From contig NC_063260.1 in NCBI RefSeq assembly GCF_019578655.1, forward strand, positions 12,891,001 through 12,955,000: a stretch of DNA of 64,000 nucleotides, given 5' to 3'. The notes under the pieces were generated by a model, which was given only the letters and a program-made list of their open reading frames with translations, did no database searches and was not told the origin of the DNA. Both the position numbers and the translations under genes were made by a program. Source of the stretch: Ricinus communis (Eukaryota > Streptophyta > Magnoliopsida > Malpighiales > Euphorbiaceae). This document shows, piece after piece, positions 37,104 through 48,900 of this stretch; positions within the stretch are counted from its first letter, which is position 1; every line of letters starts with the position of its first letter.

Positions 37104-38366
37104 ATCTCACTGGTCTCTGACAATTTATAAAGAGCAGTATAATGCAATTTTCCTACTCCTCTCTGTGTTGTGTACTTTCGATGAGCAGGCGGAGAGGGAA
37201 AGGGAAAGCATTCTGGTCTTGGTCATTGGTGTCTCAGATCTGTGACAGGAAAAAGGAAAATTACATAAAAAAAATAAAAGGCATGTCGGTTTTTCTTTTT
37301 TCATGGGAAGCATCATCTCATTTTTCCATGAGGATGAAAAGAGGCAGAGCGCCAACTGATGTATAATTTCTACTGAGGTTATATGTCACATTCTCTCAAA
37401 ACAAGCACATAATTTTCTTTATGGTAAACTATTCTGATTTCTCCAAAACAATAAACTACAAGTTCTGTTGCCATATGGCATTTTGGCAGTAGAATCCCTA
37501 AAATGATCTTGCATTAACTTTGATCAAATGATATATGTCAGCACAAATGGGTAGGACTCATATCCCTATTTCTTCATGTTCACCATATTAAGTACAAAAA
37601 AGAAAAACAAATCTGAAGGGCACAGCTATCTGAAGTTAGTCTTGCATTAATAAGCATACATCAGTAAGTTTGAGGATTAGTACTTGGGATGCGTATATAA
37701 CAACCCTACTCACGCTTTCTTAATTTTTTTTTTATTCCCTTATTATTTTCTTGATTCTTCTTGAACTATAAGATATTCAAAGAGAAAACGCAATTTGGGC
37801 AATCAGTAGCTATTGCTTAGGCAATCCATTCTTGCATCAAGAGAAAGAGGGAGAAATTTAACAAATGATAAAATAGTATGAATTGACAAACCAGAAAAGA
37901 GCTTTATTTCCTGAGTTACTGCTGCCTAGTTCAACAATTCATTGTCGTACACATATATCATCTTACATTTTCTTCCTACTAGAGCAGTCGATGATTAATC
38001 CTTTCAATACATTTGAAGAAGAAGAAGATTAGGGAGTTAATCCCTACAACTTAAATGAATATATATGAAAGCTCAATCTCCACCTTCAAAAAACACAAAT
38101 AGAACAATCAATGAAGAAACTGTACGTTAGGCTCCTATAACTTTGAAGCCACTCGTTGTAAAGGCCGCCATTGTAGCTCTGCAATGAAGATTTTAATGCT
38201 TCTGGTTTTGTCAGTGTATAGGTATCAATTATGGAGTTGTGTGTTCCCTGAAGTTCCTTAATAGTTTTGAACTGTATAGCATTCACAAGATGTGTGAAAA
38301 TCATCCACCACCTACATTGCTTTTCCTACTCTAAGTTTGTAGATTACAATCAATCGTGCCAGCTGC
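37104..38366. other. Spacer between the transporter copies
   Basis: It should hold the promoter of the pseudogene copy and the 3' UTR of the intact gene. No other feature recognised. Confidence 0.45.
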
Positions 38367-40815
38367 TCAATCTTTCTGTACAAGTCGTTCTACATCACCC
38401 AATTCAACCTCACCTCCTTGCCACTCTCCCTCATTCTGAAACATCATCTCAATTTGTTCCAAAGACTTGCCTTTTGTTTCTGGAATGCATTTGTGGACAA
38501 AAACAACAGAAAGTGCTGAAATTACTGAAAAGACGAAGAAAGTACCTCCTACTGTGATAGCTCGAGACACTGATAGAAAAGACATAGTAACCACACCACT
38601 GCTAACCCTACTGCCTACTGCCCCAAGAGCAGATGCTTGAGCTCGAAGCCTTAAAGGGAAGATTTCAGATGACATAACCCAACAAACAGGGCCAAGTCCT
38701 ATAGAGAAGAAAGCCACATTCGCACAAACTGATAACATTGCCAATCCAATCCCAAATTTTCCATCTCCCATGAAAAGGAGAGAAACACTCAAAACAAGTA
38801 AGCTTGTGGACATCCCAACTGTGCTTACAAAGAGCAAAGGTCTTCTGCCCACTTTGTCTATAAGAAATATAGCAACCAAAATGAACATAGTTTTTGTGAA
38901 CCCAACAGCAACAGTCGCAGCTAGAAGCTGAGTGTTGCCCTTGATCCCAGCATCCTTGAAAATTGTGGGGCTATAGTATACTGTTGCATCAATTCCTGTA
39001 ATTTGTTGGAAAAACTGAATTCCACAGCCAGCGATCAGCATCTGTCTAACTGCTGGAGAAGGATGTAATATTTCATGCCACACAGCATTTGCTCCATACT
39101 TCTCTGCATTAGTAAGGCCTGAAGCTAGTTGTATCTCTGCCAATCTTTCCTCCACTTCACTTTCATTTTCATTTGTCTTTAACAGAACTAATCTTGCTTC
39201 TTCAATCCTATTCTGCATTGCCAACCACCTTGGTGATTCAGGAATCACAAACAACGCCAACCCCATAAAGATTGAGGGAAGGATTCCCACACCAAGCATC
39301 ACCCTCCAGCTTATATGAGCTGGAAGTCCTGAAAAAACATAATTAGAAACATATCCCAAAAGGATTCCTAGATTTATAAAAATCTCAGGAAATGAGGTAA
39401 GAAATCCTCTGGCGGCAGTAGGTGATATCTCCGCTATGTACACTGGTGCAATCATGACACCGAAGCCTATCCCTATACCAGCCAATAGTCTGCCTATTAT
39501 CAGTATTGAAAAAGAAGGGGCAAGAGTCATTATAGCTGCCCCTGTTTGGAAAACAACAGCTGCTAAGGCTATTGTCCACTTTCGACCAATCGCATCAGAT
39601 GTTTTTCCTCCAGCTAAACTGCCGAAAAGAGAAATTATGCTTAAGATTCCCACAAGAATTTCTTCTTGTGCCTCTGATAACTTCAGATCTTGTTGAATGA
39701 ATATAATTGCACCACTCATAACACCCACATCTGCAGAATGACAAGTACACATTTAATACCAGAAATTAGAACTGTACTCAAAAACAGATAGTCTTCAGCG
39801 ACAATAGGCATTAACATTTGTATACAAGTTTGTCTCAAGTGAATTTAGTACAGGAACAAAAGCTGCAACCCTCCTCTCAGTTGAAAGTCATGATATTTGT
39901 AAGTATAAGAACTTTTTTCTTCTATGAACTATGAAACATTCAAAAGTAAACGAGGATGAATAAACAAGTCTTCTACCTTTTCTTTTTAGATAAAGGGAAA
40001 AAGCCCCAAGAGAGCCTCCTCTATGTTGTTGAAATAGGAGAAAACCTTTGCAACTAAGTGAATCAGGAGTATAAGCACAAAAAGACAAGGAATATGCAAT
40101 TTCAGCATGCAATCCAACATTTGTGAAATGACTGGTTTTTACAAAAACTAAGTTCACCTGAAATCATAGCCCATTGTCCAATAATAATCCAACCTCCCAC
40201 CTAATTTATCTCAAATTAAGTAAAGACCAATTCTCTTACTACTCGATATAAAAGAAATTACCTGGAAAAAATTTTGGCATTTCTATACTCATCATGTTTC
40301 TTTTCGCAAAAATTCCCACTAACACCATTCAGTCAGTAAGTTAAGTCAGGCTTATGCAAGTTGGAGATCGAATCCTGATATTCCCTTTATCCCCTAATGA
40401 AATGGTCGCTAGTCAGAGAAGCCTAAGAACCACATTGTACTCATAACAACAAAAACCTAAGAACTCCATTGATGGCTTTTAACTAATAAACAGAACAATT
40501 AGAAACAAAAGGATAGAAAATTTCTGACTACTGAAAATTAAGCAGATCGGACAAACAACAAAAGAGATGAAACTGAAAACATAGAGAGATGTTAATGTAC
40601 CAACCGTAGCCCATGAGGACAGAATTGAGAGAGGCAAAGATGGCGCAAGCAAGAACATATTTCTTGACATCATGTTTCCTATTAATACACTCTTGGCTTT
40701 GACCATTATTATTAGACAACACAACAGCATCCTCCTCCTGTACTGCATCAGAATCCATCCTCCTGTATTTATTGTTCATGCCTCCGACTGCATCCCCATT
40801 TGCTTGGAATCCCAT
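38367..40815 (-). CDS. Polyol/monosaccharide transporter (PLT4-like, MFS), 2 exons
   Basis: A proton-coupled sugar/polyol importer of the major facilitator superfamily, probably in the plasma membrane. Exons 40815-40605 and 39730-38367 (GT-AG) give 1575 nt and 524 aa, the length of plant polyol transporters; it most resembles the PLT4 type. The intron splits the first-helix motif GYDVGVMSGA. Family signatures: GGKTSDAIGRKW (loop 2-3), IGRLLAGIGIGFG, PESPRWLAMQ before the central loop, QQITGIDATVYYSPTIF (helix 7), DKVGRRPLLF (loop 8-9), and C-terminal PETKGKSLEQIEMMF. Twelve hydrophobic segments are visible. The long acidic/Asn-rich N-terminus is typical of this type. Downstream lies its deleted copy. 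The exact substrate is unknown. Confidence 0.92.
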
Positions 40816-41842
40816 TTTGCTTCTTCTTTTTGATGTATGTGTATAATAAGTGTCTCTCTATTCTTCTTTATCTCGTTGTTCTTGTGTGTGAAATTGTGTT
40901 TTATGCTGATCAATAGAGAAATAATTCTGGGTTTCAAGATCTGGAAATAGAAACTATTTGCAACATTTGGTGGTCTTAAAGTCTCTATCTTTGGAAAAAC
41001 GGAAGAAACTGATTCTGATTAGAGGTCAGAAGTTTAAGTGGGTCCTACATTGTCTATTCTATTTCATCGGGAAGCAAAGTGTCAAAAACGACACAAGTAT
41101 ATTGTCGGTTGAACTCAATAACCAAACGCTGGACGCCACGTCATCCCAACATATGATCACTGATATTGTTGAATTATCATATTGTCCCTGATTTGGTGGA
41201 AGTTTGAGTTTGGTAAGTTGACTGGACTTGGATAATGACGTTTTTCCCGGACCATGTCCGCGTATATGGTCATAAGAGTACAAATTAATTTCTAAAAAAA
41301 TTAAAGTTAAGAGTACAAATTAGAAAATACAGGGTAATAACGTTAGATTTGACCTTTTTCTTTTTTGAATAAACGTCAGATTTCATTTCAACACTTACTT
41401 TCCATTTCAAATAAATGTTGTTTAAGATAATTGCACAAGTATTAAGAATTGATTAAATAGTTTCAATGACAATAAAAACAATTTAATATGATTATAATAT
41501 TTTTTTTACTTTAATTGAAATACTTAAGACTCTTATAAATTTCTCTTTATCCGTTGACTTTTTTCTATTTTATTGATATTTTATTTCATAATTAAATGGG
41601 ATAATATTAAAAAAAATTAATACTTTATGGATTTCTCAAGACAACACTTGATAAAAAAAACTTTAAAAATAATATTTATTTTGAAATTGAAAAAATATTG
41701 ATTATTTATTTATTAGAATTCAATAATTTATTTGAGAATTCATCTATCCAAAATTAATTGTCATGGAAAATAAATGGATAATCAATAAATGTAGAATTGA
41801 GTAATTTGATATCCCCCAAAATGATATTATGGCCTAATCCAT
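40816..41842. other. Upstream region of the polyol transporter
   Basis: T-rich sequence containing the presumed promoter; no clear TATA box or gene beyond that. Confidence 0.45.
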
Positions 41843-41843
41843 C

Positions 41844-41870
<27 letters not shown>
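41843..41870. repeat. (AT)n microsatellite
   Basis: About 14 AT dinucleotides. Confidence 0.95.
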
Positions 41871-41874
<4 letters not shown>

Positions 41875-41939
41875 TTCTGACATCTAAATTTTTTTTATAT
41901 GTATACTTAATTGTTGATATTAAAATTTTTATTTTAATA

Positions 41940-42500
41940 TGGATATTTACTTTTGACATATATGATTCAAGCTTATGGGTAATTTTATAATTTTTCTATT
42001 AATTTATTAATTCATAAATTATATTTCTAATTAAACAATAACTCTAATCCTAAAAAGTAGCACATTAATAATATTCTAATATTATATTAACTAATAATTA
42101 GTTTTCTAATCAGATAATGATATTAATTCTATCATTCAAAAATAGTATATAATTATATTTTAATATTATATTAATTGATAAATTAGTTTTGTAATTAGAT
42201 AATAATTCTAGTCTAGAAATAACATTTTAAATTATATTTTTAATGTTATATTTAATAATGAATTAAACTTTTAATTATATAATAAATTTTAATCCTAAAA
42301 ATAATAATATCAATTATATTGATATATTAATTTATACAATATTAAAATTTATTAATTAATAATTTTATATTATTGTATTAATAAAATTTTAAAAAAAATT
42401 AAAGACATTTAAAAATAATTAGTTTGTTATTATTTTCTAAGATTTTATAAATTAATATTAAATACTAAAAAATTTATTAAATTGTATCTATCAATTTAAT
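41940..42500 (-). repeat. AT-rich dispersed repeat, copy B (inverted relative to copy A)
   Basis: Reverse-complement partner of 31440-31990 (see that entry). Past the shared part lies ACCGTGCAACACACAAA (42523 onward), weakly like the GC-rich hairpin at Helitron ends, in otherwise AT-rich DNA. Confidence 0.5.
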
Positions 42501-43099
42501 TTTATAATCAAAATAATAATAACGACCGTGCAACACACAAATAAACAAATTTTAACTTGTATATAAAATACCGTCTTTTTTGTTATTGGATTAATAATTA
42601 ACTATTAAAACTACTCTTTACTAATTAACAATATCAACATCTATAATTAAATCTTCAAATTTATACTTTCAAATCATAATTATTATTAAATGGCATTTTA
42701 AGTTTCAATGTGAAAATATCTACTTATTTAAATTTCAGTAACTAAAAAAATCTAATGGAGCATGACTTATCAAATAAAAACTATATTAAAAGCCACAAAT
42801 AAATGGTATCAACTAAAAGAAACTAATTTTCCTAATCCTTGTGTAAAATAAAAGTAGGGTATTAAAATAAAGAAAGTGATTATCAAAGCAAATAAGACAT
42901 ATGGACTCCAGTCCAAGATTTTATATGGACCGGAGACTATAAATACGTGTGAGAAAGAGCTTTGCAAAACACACAATGTTAGCCATTTAAAACTAAAAGT
43001 GAGAAGAGAGAATCTCACATTTTCATCCAAAAAACACAATCACATTTCACATGTTCAAGAATATGTTGACTTTTTCACTTTTTTTTTTTAAATAGCACC
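42501..43099. other. AT-rich intergenic DNA
   Basis: Nothing recognised. Confidence 0.4.
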
Positions 43100-44525
43100 A
43101 ATTTTAATTTTTTTAAATTATAATAAAATCAATTTATAAAAATTAATATTATATTAAAAATTATATATTAAATAAACTTTTATATATTTATAAAAACTGG
43201 TCATTTATTTATGTTATATGACTGTTATAATTATTTAACTGTCACTATTTTAAAAAAATTTATTTCCGATATGTGTATTTATTTTGACACATGAGATTTT
43301 TATTTTCTAAATTGGAATAAATAAATTTAAAATGAATATTATCTAAAAATAATATTTTGAATATATCTTTTATATATTTATAAAAACTACTCATTTACCT
43401 TCCTATTATCCACATGTCGTATTATTTTAATTATAAATAATAATATAAACTAAAATTAAATATAAAATCAAATAGATTTTTAATAATTTTATAATTAATT
43501 AAAATATTTAAAAATAATAATAAATTAAATATTTTTAATGTTTTTATTATCTTTTTATATTTTAAGATTTTATTAATATAAAAATATAAATAAATTAATA
43601 AAAAATTATAAAATTATACATAAACTTAAATTCTAAGTGTCAATAATAAGTACACGTCAAAATTAAAAATCACATGTGTTAGAATATAGTAACATATGTC
43701 AAAATTATTTATTAGACCATATACATATTAATTTTTTTTGTTCATCTACATGTACTAAAATGTTCATTTTTTATATGTATAATATCCATTAGATGTAATA
43801 TTCTATAATAATTAATTTTCTTTGTATTTAGATATTCATTATCTATGAACTTGATATTAATTATGGTTAATGTTTATGTATATTTCGTTTAATATATTAT
43901 TCATCAGTGTTAATATTAATGTTCACTATCTAGTACTGCAATGTTCATTGTCTGTATATATAATATTTATCAATATTCTCAAATAAAAATATTGATTATT
44001 TATGAAAGTATTTGTTATTTTTGTGATGCATATTATATTTTTTAATTGATATAAACATTCATCATTTATAGGTATAGTATTTATTAGTTTGTCAATGTAT
44101 ATTCGTCATTGATAAAAACCATACCCACTAATTCATTCAAATGACCATATATAATATAGACATAGCATAAATTGTTCTTACACAATTGGTAAACAAAAAA
44201 GAAATCAAGCTAAATTCATACTACAAATATTTATATTATGATATACATATATTTTCAACAAAATTAAGTTAACAAATAATAAATATTTAACGTTTAAACA
44301 ATCAACATTCAACATATATTCTAATAAATATAAATTAATCAATATTTTAATACAAAATTAATGAACATAAATTATTTTTTTTAAATTACGTTAGCATCTG
44401 GCGCACATCAGTATTTGACGCACGTGTAAAGTTTGAATTTTAAATTTTTATACAAGTAAAACAATGCTGGATAGATCTCTATATGTATTGAGCTATATGG
44501 ACATGGGTTCATTTTATAATTTGCG
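43100..44525 (+). repeat. Direct duplication, copy 1
   Basis: Partner of 44680-45587, same orientation. Both start with a T-run then AAATTATAATAAAAT and share GTGTCAATAATAAGTACACG, TTAGATGTAATATTCT and CAATATTCTCAAATAA. Both finish near a TTATAATTTGC motif. Copy 1 has about 440 extra bases near 43170-43610. Non-coding. Confidence 0.65.
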
Positions 44526-44679
44526 TACAAATTCTAATTATTATAACATGGACCCTAGCCCATGATTCTATATGGACCCAAGTCCATAACACGCGTGGTG
44601 CATTTTTTTTTTTAAATATGTGATACATTCTACTTCTAAATTGTATAACGTAAGAACTTTTGTCCCCGCTTCTTCATTA

Positions 44680-45587
44680 TTTGTAATTTTTTTTAAATTA
44701 TAATAAAATAAAATTATAAAAATTAATATTATATTAAAAATTATATATAAACTTGAATTCTACGTGTCAATAATAAGTACACGTGCCAAAATTAAAATCA
44801 TATGTGCTATAATATAGCAACACATAATAACATGTACTAAGATGTTCATTTTCTATATGTATAATATGCATTAGATGTAATATTCTGTAATAATTAATTT
44901 TTTTTGTATTGTAAATTTATTATTCACGAACTTAATATCTAGTATGGTTGATGTCCATGTTCATTTTGTTTGATATATTATTCATCAATATTAATAATAA
45001 TGTTTATTATCTGTATGTATAATGTCTATCAATATTCTCAAATAACAATATTGATTATTTATCAAAAGATTTTATTATTTTTGTAATGCATGTTAATTTT
45101 TTTTTTTTTATAATTGACATAAACATTCATCATTTATAAGCATAATATTCATTAGTTTGTCAATAGATATTTTTTATTAATAAAAATCATACCACTAATT
45201 CATTCAAATGAATATATATAATATAAACACAACATAAATTATTCTTATACAATTGGTAAATAAAAAAATAGTCAAGCTAAAGTTATTCTATAAATATTTA
45301 TATTGTAGTACATATATCTTTTCAATAAAATTAAGTTAACAAATAATGAACATTTTACGTTTAAACAATGAATATTCAACATATGTTTATTGGATATAAA
45401 TTAATAAATATTAAATATAAAATCAATGAATATAAATTATATATTTATTTTTAAAATTACATCAGCATATGATGCATATGCCAATGACAGTGTCAGATGC
45501 TGACATGCTATTTTACAAACAAAATGATACCGGATAGGATTTTGAGTCCATAAATCTACATGAATCAAGGTCCATCTTATAATTTGC
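44680..45587 (+). repeat. Direct duplication, copy 2
   Basis: Shorter partner of copy 1; shared landmarks lie about 1060 bases downstream of those in copy 1 (CAATATTCTCAAATAA at about 43973 and 45033). By eye about four bases in five match, so the duplication is old. Confidence 0.65.
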
Positions 45588-45969
45588 CGAAATAAGACGA
45601 GTGTTTTGCTTATCTTCGTTAGAGCCGCGAGCATAATAAAATCTGAAGCCTAACGGCACCAACAAATTAGTGGATATATCTTCGAAAGCCAACGTCCCAG
45701 TCCAACGAATTACGGCTCATGGGCCGACTCATTTGATCAAATATCCAAAACACGAGCAATCTCCACTCTCTTTCTTTCTCGATTTCTGTAAATATGTTAT
45801 ATACAGTTTGCCACAGATAAAAGAGTTTTGGAAAATTAATCCTTTTGGGTTAATTAGCCAATATCCATAGCCACCACTCACAACAAAATCTCCACAAACA
45901 TTCATTCATTTCCTCTACTTCTTCTGACTTCATATAAGCCTTTCTTTTGTTAAAGTTAGTATAGTCATC
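45588..45969. other. Upstream region of SF3B2
   Basis: Presumed promoter and leader. GC content rises to about the start codon; no TATA box is obvious, as is common for housekeeping genes. Confidence 0.45.
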
Positions 45970-48900
45970 ATGACCGCAGAGGTGTTGCAGCCGTTCCAAA
46001 ACGGTGTCGTCAACAAAGATCTGTCCTCCACAAACCCTAACAACAATACCAACGCCACCACCGCCAAGAAATCCAGGGAGAATGAACGACGCCGTCGAAG
46101 GCGCAAGCAGAAGAAGAACAATAAAGCTTCCGATTCTTCTGTAACCGCCAATGCTAATAATGAAAGTAGTGATAACGATGAAGCCAACGGTAGTTATGCT
46201 AACGAGAATTCTGATCCTCAAAAGGTAAATGTGTTGATTTTTAGTTTTTTTTTTCTCTTCTTAATCCATGCTTAATTTGTAGCTTAGTTGATTTTGTAGC
46301 ATTTTCTGGTAAAATTAGGGTTTTAAGGTGGAATTTATACGTGAATTACGTCTTCTTTGTGAGGTGTATTTGATCCTCAACATCTGGTGGTGATTTTTAG
46401 GGTTTAACTTATGCTTATTTAGAGCTTATTTGATATAGGAATTTATGGTGTTGTTTGATTAGGTATAGGTTATATTTTCTCTAGGAATTATGGTAATTGC
46501 GTGCTCTGATTGGTTTTTCTTAATTGTTCTTTTTCACAATCTTGTTAGGTTATGGAGCAAGTTGTAGTCGAGTATGTTCTTGAAAAGGCAGAGTTGGACG
46601 ATGGGATGGATGAGGAGTTCAGGAAGATTTTTGAGAAATTTAATTTTACAGAAGCTGCTGCTACTGAGGTATCATGCTTTTTTTTTTTTGATATTCGAGC
46701 ATCACCTATCACTTTTTATTTTATATAAGTATCCGTGTATTGCGCAGGAAAATGACACCAAAGATGAATCTGCACAAAATGCTGAGTCAAAGAAAAAGGT
46801 AGATTCTGACTCAGAAGAGGAAGAACAAGATAATCAACAGAAGGAGAAAGGAGGCATATCAAATAAGAAGAAAAAGGTTCACTTTTTAGTCTATGTTATT
46901 GAAGTTATGTTGTATTCTTCCTGGAGCTAAAACTAATGTTTCTTTATTTTTCAGCTGCTGCGACGAATGAAAATTGCAGAACTTAAACAGATATGCTCAA
47001 GGCCTGATGTTGTTGAGGTTGTTTTATGAATGTTTGACTATTTCAGTATATTTATTCTTTTTCAATATTATTTATTTATTTACTGATCGAGTATTTGTCT
47101 ACTTTGCAGGTGTGGGATGCAACTGCTGCAGACCCGAAGTTACTCGTGTTTCTGAAATCATACAGAAATACTGTTCCAGTGCCGAGGCATTGGTGCCAGA
47201 AAAGGAAATTTTTGCAGGTTGGTAAATTGTAATAAATATAACAGTATTAGTTAACATATGTATGATTGATGGGTATGGCGCACCATGATAGACTTAGGGA
47301 AGAGGGTAAGGGAAGATAACGTCCATAAGGTTTGTCTTATACGTATATATGTGGTTCTTGCAGGGGAACAGCTGTGACAATGATGGAGCCTTGGACTTGT
47401 ATGTGTTTGGCAAGGGAACCCTTGATTGATTTCTCTTTTAATATAATTTGCTAGTGTGGCTGGGGATGTAGATATTAATTTGATACAGCAGTCAGGATTA
47501 TATTTTGTTTTTCCTGCACTTTTCAATCATCACTTATATTTGCATGTTACATATTATTGAGGTGCTAATTCATCTGCTTTGAGTTTCAGATGCCTTTCCA
47601 TTGGGCTTAATGCTCGGGCTAGATTCTTCTAATTTTAAAATTTGTTTTGTTCTTTTAAAGTGAAGTGACCTTGGCTTATTGTCAAAGTATACTGGTAGTT
47701 TATTTCTTTGCGGTGTTACTTGTATTTCATCGGGTCCTGGATTTGTTTTGCAGGGAAAGCGTGGTATTGAGAAACAACCTTTTCAGCTTCCTGATTTCAT
47801 TGCAGCAACAGGAATCGAGAAAATCAGACAGGTAGTTATGATGTTGCGAAGTTGTTACTCATTATACATTGATTTGTTGGGCATGCATGCTTCATGTTGA
47901 TAAAAAATGTCACTGCTAGCCTGTTGCTCATGCTCTATCTGACTCTCTCTATTGGCTACCCTTTTACTTTCTTCTTCTTTAATCATTTGACTGGATTCTT
48001 CCAGCAACCAGAAATTTTCATCAAAAAGAGATTTCTTGTAGCCATGTGCCTGTGTTTTATTGTGGTGTACTTGTGGTTTTTATCGTTGGAGAACAAGCTA
48101 TCTATTGTCTCATTTCTATTTATGCACTTCTTGTGGATTGAGATTAATAAATTGCTGCAATTTTATTTTTGTAGGCTTACATTGAGAAAGAGGATAGTAA
48201 GAAGTTGAAGCAGAAGCAACGTGAGCGCATGCAGCCAAAGATGGGAAAAATGGATATCGACTATCAGGTAGGTCACACTATCAAAATTTTTAGGATGTTG
48301 TGGTACTTCCCTTTTAATTATTCTTCTGCAATTAACTATGCATTTCTGTTCTTCAGGTTCTGCACGATGCATTTTTTAAGTACCAAACAAAGCCCAAACT
48401 TACTACTCATGGTGACCTCTATCACGAAGGGAAAGAATTTGAGGTATTGTTTTTCTTTTCCTTTTCCTTTTTAAATATGTTGCTACTTTTTTTGTTTAGC
48501 TTTTTATCTATTAGGCATTAGATTGCATGTGCTATCCATCTAGAGTTCTAGATTACTTTTGTGGGACTTATACGGATGTAATATTGTGCCAAACAAGCTA
48601 ATGTGACTTTCTTTTTTAATTTAGGTAGGAGCATTTTTTTATTTGGTAAATATTTTGAAGCTTGCAAGTACCTCTACCTGTAGTTGTCTTTATAACTCCC
48701 GGACTTATCAGTCTGGTGTTCGGAGAATTGTAGATAAGCTTGCAAATTCAGTCTTCTGGTGCATAATTTAGAAATGGCCTAACAGCGTAAATAATTTAAA
48801 TCTTTACAAAATCTTGCTATTTTGGCCAATTCTTTAAAAATTGTCAATTTAGCCACGATTTAGCAAATTGAGTGCAATTTTGGCTTAATTGAGTTGTTTG

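Noticed and set aside
40330..40400. GATTCGATC-like sequence in the transporter intron, resembling a tRNA/SINE B-box
   Set aside because: It has an extra T in the core, no A-box at the right distance, and no tRNA fold.
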